From contig CALXIZ010000124.1 in assembly GCA_944388495.1 (NCBI GenBank), positions 1 to 36,529 of the forward strand: a stretch of DNA of 36,529 bases, given 5' to 3'. Below are positions 32,979-36,529 of the stretch, piece after piece. The stretch comes from an uncultured Clostridia bacterium. GTDB taxonomy: Bacteria > Bacillota > Clostridia > Peptostreptococcales > Anaerovoracaceae. The position numbers and the translations under genes are program-made. The notes below the pieces were generated by a model. The model had not been told where the DNA came from. It was given only the letters and a program-made list of their open reading frames with translations, and searched no databases. Position 1 is the stretch's first letter; the number at the start of each line of letters is the position of its first letter.

Positions 32979-34184
32979 ATGAAAAAGAAAATCATATCTA
33001 TTATGATGACGGCTGTCATGATTTTTTCGATGTCGACAGCATTCTCATTCGCAGGAGATACGTCATCTAAAATAATCGTTAATTCATCCGGAGATAAACT
33101 GATTCCGGAAGATGTGGCAGAAATAATGGCAGAATATTTTATTCGTGATAATCTGTTAGGTGAAAGCGTAAACTGGACAGAGGATACTTTTATATCAAAT
33201 TCTATAACAATGTATGACCAGAATGGGAATATCTCGGCATATTCGTTTGAATTAAAAACGGATGGGACGGCAAATGGATATATTGTTGTTTCAGCTTACG
33301 CAGATCTTGAAAATCATATTTTAGAATATTCAGATTCAGCTGAACCCGTTTATAAAAAACTTTCCTTATCTTCGTCTTCAGATAAGATTGTATATTTAGG
33401 TGGGTTAGAATATTATAAGGACAATGGAACGGAGACTTTAATGTCTGTAGAGCAGAATCCTGTTTCAAAAGATAATGTTAAGAATCTTACATCTGAATTA
33501 TTATTAAAAACAAATAATGAAAAACACGCGGAGATATCAAATGGAGAATCTGGAATATCTTTAAATAATTATGGAGAGTATATTGAAGATCCTGTTGCTT
33601 ATGCGAATAAGTATTATGGAGGATCATTTTCTTCTTATGAATATAGAAATGTATTTGAAGATTATTGTCATTTTGTTATACAAGAAGATATGGCAGGATA
33701 TACACAAAATTGTGGTCCGTGCTCCATTACTAATACATTATTAATGTATCAGTCATATACGGGCTCACCTGTTAGTAATGCCACAAATGCTCATAGAACA
33801 ATCGCAGAATATGGTATTAGCAAAGGATATTTTGAAAATCATGAAACAACATACTGGAATACTTATACAGACTATGTAGAAGAGGCATTTTCGTTGTTTG
33901 GATATGATGTTACTTCTATTGAAAGAACAGCGTCTTATAATAATGTAAAATATGAGATTGATAATAATGATCCGATTATTTTAGGACTATATGCGGCCAA
34001 TTGGAATCCATATAATAATCATTATGTTGTAGGTTATGCGTATACTCGTTTAAAAAACACGGCAGGCAATTATAAGAGCTTCATTAAGATCCAGGATAAT
34101 CATGTAGATAGAGGCCGTTATATTGATATGGGGTTTATTGGAACAAGAAATGATGCTACACTTTACACAGTTCGATTTAATTGA
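32979..34184 (+). CDS. Secreted C39-like (papain-fold) cysteine peptidase
   Basis: From the ATG this is a preprotein of 401 residues with a signal peptide (KKKIISIMMTAVMIF..., cleavage likely after AFSFA). A pro-region follows, with NGYIVVSAYADLENHILEYS resembling streptopain-type propeptides. The peptidase domain has YTQNCGPCSITNTLL (Gln243, catalytic Cys245), His348 in NNHYVVGYAY and KIQDNH (373-378). It could also start at TTG 32958, 10 nt after GGAG, adding 7 residues. It begins 23 bp after agrD and must share its transcript. Its DNA is very A+T-rich (33961-34020 is 30 % G+C against 52 % at 32281-32340 in agrB), a sign of transfer. The substrate is unknown. Confidence 0.82.
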   Translation: MKKKIISIMMTAVMIFSMSTAFSFAGDTSSKIIVNSSGDKLIPEDVAEIMAEYFIRDNLLGESVNWTEDTFISNSITMYDQNGNISAYSFELKTDGTANGYIVVSAYADLENHILEYSDSAEPVYKKLSLSSSSDKIVYLGGLEYYKDNGTETLMSVEQNPVSKDNVKNLTSELLLKTNNEKHAEISNGESGISLNNYGEYIEDPVAYANKYYGGSFSSYEYRNVFEDYCHFVIQEDMAGYTQNCGPCSITNTLLMYQSYTGSPVSNATNAHRTIAEYGISKGYFENHETTYWNTYTDYVEEAFSLFGYDVTSIERTASYNNVKYEIDNNDPIILGLYAANWNPYNNHYVVGYAYTRLKNTAGNYKSFIKIQDNHVDRGRYIDMGFIGTRNDATLYTVRFN

Positions 34185-34218
34185 AATTTATGAAAAGTGC
34201 GACTTAAATAGATAGAAT

Positions 34219-35223
34219 ATGGTTAGAAAATATGTAGCAATAAAGATTAATTCAATAATATTTATATTTTTCATAATAGCAGCGCTGCCGGTTGTTTCCG
34301 CTGCAGAAGAAAGTTTTCCGTTTACAGATGTGAATCCGGATGCTTCTTATGCGGCTGCCCTCGCGGAACAGTATGAAATAGGGTTGATCGGAGGAATGGG
34401 TGATGGGACTTTTCGCCCGCAGGAACGGGTGACCTATGCGATGTTGGCACAGATTCTATGTAATGTGACAGATGGATATGATCCTGCTGACTGGACTTCC
34501 AGAGAAGCGTATTTTAATCCGGATGTGATAGAAACGTGGTACGAATCGCCTGCAGGATTTGTCTCTCAATATGATCTGATAGAAACAGAAAACTGGACGG
34601 ATACAGTTGTATGCAGCGATACCATTCGGGCCTTTTATCGTCTGGGACTGCGTACAGAAATGATCGGGGAAGAGGAGCTTTCGTCTTATGGCATCGATCC
34701 TTCGGAAATTTATGATTCGGAGAAAGATCTGAAAAATGCGGAGATCTGGGCTTTTTCGGAAGGTATTCTGAGGGAAGGAGAATATAAACCCGATGCTCCG
34801 GTGACCCGTGCCGAACTTTCGGAATTGCTGGCACGAGTCTGGCCATTGATGGACGACCACCGCAAAATTACGAGAATCTGTCTGATCGATAGTTCAGAGA
34901 TTACATCTATTCGTATACAAAACGGAAATACCGGAGAAAGCGTCCGGTACAGCGACCCTCAGATCATTTCGGAGGCAGTCGGTTATCTGAATGATTTTCG
35001 CTGCAGTGTCAAACAGCCGCTGCGTCCGGGCGGAGGATACGGATATAATCTGAGTCTTTATACACGGGATTCGGAATGGATCTATAGTTTTACTTTTTTT
35101 GGTGCGATACAGGGAATGGAGATGTATCGTCCTCAGACTGATATGTTCGGACAGATTTATGAAAGCACAGAGCTTGTTTTTCCGGAAGATTGGTTCGATA
35201 CGATGATTCAGCAGGGAAGATGA
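34219..35223 (+). CDS. Secreted SLH-domain protein with novel C-terminal domain
   Basis: The 334-residue protein has a signal peptide (INSIIFIFFIIAALPVVSA) and an N-terminal SLH repeat (FTDVNPDASYAAALAEQYEIG, GMGDGTFRPQERVTYAM). Degenerate SLH-like material follows (WAFSEGILREGEYKPDAPVTRAELSELLARVWPL, about 175-215), then a C-terminal domain from residue 220 that I do not recognise. SLH repeats hold proteins to cell-wall polymers. The C-terminal domain is shared with the next gene. No clear ribosome-binding site precedes the ATG. G+C is intermediate (24 of 60 at 34561-34620). Confidence 0.8.
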   Translation: MVRKYVAIKINSIIFIFFIIAALPVVSAAEESFPFTDVNPDASYAAALAEQYEIGLIGGMGDGTFRPQERVTYAMLAQILCNVTDGYDPADWTSREAYFNPDVIETWYESPAGFVSQYDLIETENWTDTVVCSDTIRAFYRLGLRTEMIGEEELSSYGIDPSEIYDSEKDLKNAEIWAFSEGILREGEYKPDAPVTRAELSELLARVWPLMDDHRKITRICLIDSSEITSIRIQNGNTGESVRYSDPQIISEAVGYLNDFRCSVKQPLRPGGGYGYNLSLYTRDSEWIYSFTFFGAIQGMEMYRPQTDMFGQIYESTELVFPEDWFDTMIQQGR

Positions 35224-35321
35224 GTGTTTGCCGTCATAAGCATTTTGTGAAAAATTGGTTCAACTTGCGATCGTAATTTGCGAAAAAAATTCTGTTTTAT
35301 CTTCAGAGAGGGAGGAGTGTT

Positions 35322-36374
35322 ATGGGAAAAAGATTCGTTTCCGCGCTGCTGGCAGCGGGACTGATGGCTTTGCCGGCGACTCCGGTTTTCGCTCTGACGG
35401 AGGAGCAGCCCCGGAGTTTTCCGGATGTTACTCCGGATGACTGGTACTATGAAGCCTGTGAGTATGTAGGGCAGAGAGGAATTTTCAACGGTATGGAGGA
35501 CGGTACGTTTTCGCCGCAGACGCAGATGACCGGAGCTATGTTTCTGCAGGCTCTGGCAAACAGCACGCAGAATTATGAAGCCGGATTTTTCAGCAAGGAG
35601 ATTCCCGACGCGTGGTACGATGACGCCGTGGGATGGGCCCACTGTGTCAATCTCATCGGGCAGGATGAGACCTTTCAGGCAGATGAGCCGATGACGCGGG
35701 AACGGGCGGCGGAACTGATGTATCAGTATGCGGCTGTTACGGGGCAGCTCGATCCGGACATCTCAGACAGTTCGGCCGATTCGGATAATGCAGAGACAGA
35801 TTCCGCGGCAGAGCTGAAAGACTGTTATACGGACGCGGACAGAATTTCAGAATCGGCGGCGGATGCCGTGCTGTGGTGCACGGGGCAGGGCATCGTGCAG
35901 GGAGACGGAGAAGCGTTCCGCCCGGATGATATCCTGACGCGGGCGGAGACGGCACAGCTGTTCATGAATGCGGAATCGCTGCTTCAGGATGCCCGCACCT
36001 GCGCGATAGGACATTTTGACGCTTCAGACGTGGAGGAGATGCGGTTCCGGAACGGAAACAACGGAGCCACCTATCTCTGTACGGATCGCGAGACGATAGA
36101 ATATATCGTCGGACAGCTGAACACTTTCCGGTACGATGAGATCGGAAAAAATGAGTTTGGCAGCGGATGGGGCCTCTCTCTGGAAGTCTTCGGAGAAGAC
36201 GGAGGGGAATTGTGGAATACTCTTCCGGGTATGAACAGTATGACTGCTCCGTACAGCCTGAGGACCGGCGGACCGGAGATTGGATATTATTATTCCTACA
36301 TTTCTTCTGACGAGGACTGTCTGGCAGGACTGCGTGAGACGATAGAACCTTATGTCAGCAGGAGAGCGGAGTGA
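35322..36374 (+). CDS. Secreted SLH-domain protein, paralogue of the preceding gene
   Basis: The 350-residue protein has a signal peptide (RFVSALLAAGLMALPATPVFA), an SLH repeat (FPDVTPDDWYYEACEYVGQRGIF, GMEDGTFSPQTQMTGAMF), a second partial one, and a third around AVLWCTGQGIVQGDGEAFRPDD (about 184-215) after an acidic Ser/Asp linker. The C-terminal domain (MRFRNGNNGATYLCTDRETI, GSGWGLSLEVFGEDG) aligns with that of the upstream gene, so the two are tandem paralogues. GGGAGGAG precedes the ATG. Its codon use is back to the local norm. Confidence 0.82.
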   Translation: MGKRFVSALLAAGLMALPATPVFALTEEQPRSFPDVTPDDWYYEACEYVGQRGIFNGMEDGTFSPQTQMTGAMFLQALANSTQNYEAGFFSKEIPDAWYDDAVGWAHCVNLIGQDETFQADEPMTRERAAELMYQYAAVTGQLDPDISDSSADSDNAETDSAAELKDCYTDADRISESAADAVLWCTGQGIVQGDGEAFRPDDILTRAETAQLFMNAESLLQDARTCAIGHFDASDVEEMRFRNGNNGATYLCTDRETIEYIVGQLNTFRYDEIGKNEFGSGWGLSLEVFGEDGGELWNTLPGMNSMTAPYSLRTGGPEIGYYYSYISSDEDCLAGLRETIEPYVSRRAE

Positions 36375-36476
36375 GAGATCCGGAAAAGCCCGCAGTTTTT
36401 TGATGGAAGAAAAACAGAATATCTACGGAGGCCGAAAAAGGGCTGCTGCATTAACGAATCAGACACGTTTGATATA

Positions 36477-36529
36477 CTCCCTCCTAAGTGACAAGTTTTT
36501 GTTATTTCACTTGTCTACCTATAAGGGAG
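36477..36529. repeat. Nested inverted repeat at the right edge, possible mobile-element end
   Basis: CTCCCT (36477-36482) and AGGGAG (36524-36529) form the outer arms. GACAAGT (36490-36496) and ACTTGTC (36509-36515) form the inner arms. AAGTGA/TCACTT (36486-36491 and 36507-36512) add overlapping copies. The sequence is A+T-rich and unlike the preceding gene. Repeated short motifs of this kind are common at insertion-sequence ends, but no transposase is in view, so the family is unassigned. The rest of 36375-36476 shows nothing. Confidence 0.4.

Overview
The window looks like chromosomal DNA from an anaerobic, endospore-forming member of the Clostridia. Most genes lie on the plus strand. Coding DNA is close to 50 % G+C by eye, and ribosome-binding sites are AGGAGG-like. 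Spore genes (spoIIR and a SPOCS/LysM protein), a butyrate-type C4 acyl-CoA pathway (thiolase, crotonase, 3-hydroxybutyryl-CoA dehydrogenase), S-layer-homology proteins, an S-box (SAM-I) riboswitch and an agr quorum-sensing locus all fit that group. No genus can be named from the sequence alone. No tRNA, rRNA or CRISPR array was seen.

Layout. Positions 1-790 hold a leftward Phd/YefM-RelE/ParE-type toxin-antitoxin pair with its own promoter, beside a possible partial gene at the left edge. Positions 1140-5167 carry an SGNH hydrolase, a sirtuin, SurE and a DUF2156 protein. Acetyl-CoA acetyltransferase follows at 5464-6642 with its own promoter and a leader of about 100 nt. Positions 6950-13073 run ispE, a FadR-type GntR regulator, a radical SAM protein, a SPOCS/LysM protein and spoIIR. 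A 90-aa unknown protein and Hsp33 come next and converge on leftward metK. A perfect parS centromere site and a very strong shared terminator sit between Hsp33 and metK, and metK is controlled by a complete S-box riboswitch. A small HTH protein, crt and hbd occupy 16631-18771, followed by an LCP ligase, glpX and the housekeeping run rho, DUF1385, prmC, rpmE, prfA, tsaC, rpiB, tyrS. The C-terminal domain of the tsaC product is out of frame with the rest.

The most interesting part is 29900-36374. A LytTR response regulator and an AgrC-like kinase overlap by 4 bp. They are followed by AgrB, a 42-aa AgrD pheromone precursor, and a secreted papain-fold cysteine peptidase that is strikingly A+T-rich. 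Two paralogous secreted SLH proteins complete the region. Between agrC and agrB a perfect 14-bp direct repeat at 21-bp spacing lies just upstream of a -35/-10 promoter, the geometry expected for a LytTR regulator. I infer a self-inducing peptide circuit in which the phosphorylated regulator activates agrBD and the co-transcribed peptidase, possibly acting on the cell surface where the SLH proteins reside.

The thiolase, dehydrogenase and crotonase genes together would take acetyl-CoA to crotonyl-CoA. The butyryl-CoA dehydrogenase/Etf step is not in this window. The dehydrogenase has lost the usual acidic NADH-selecting residue, so it may use NADPH.
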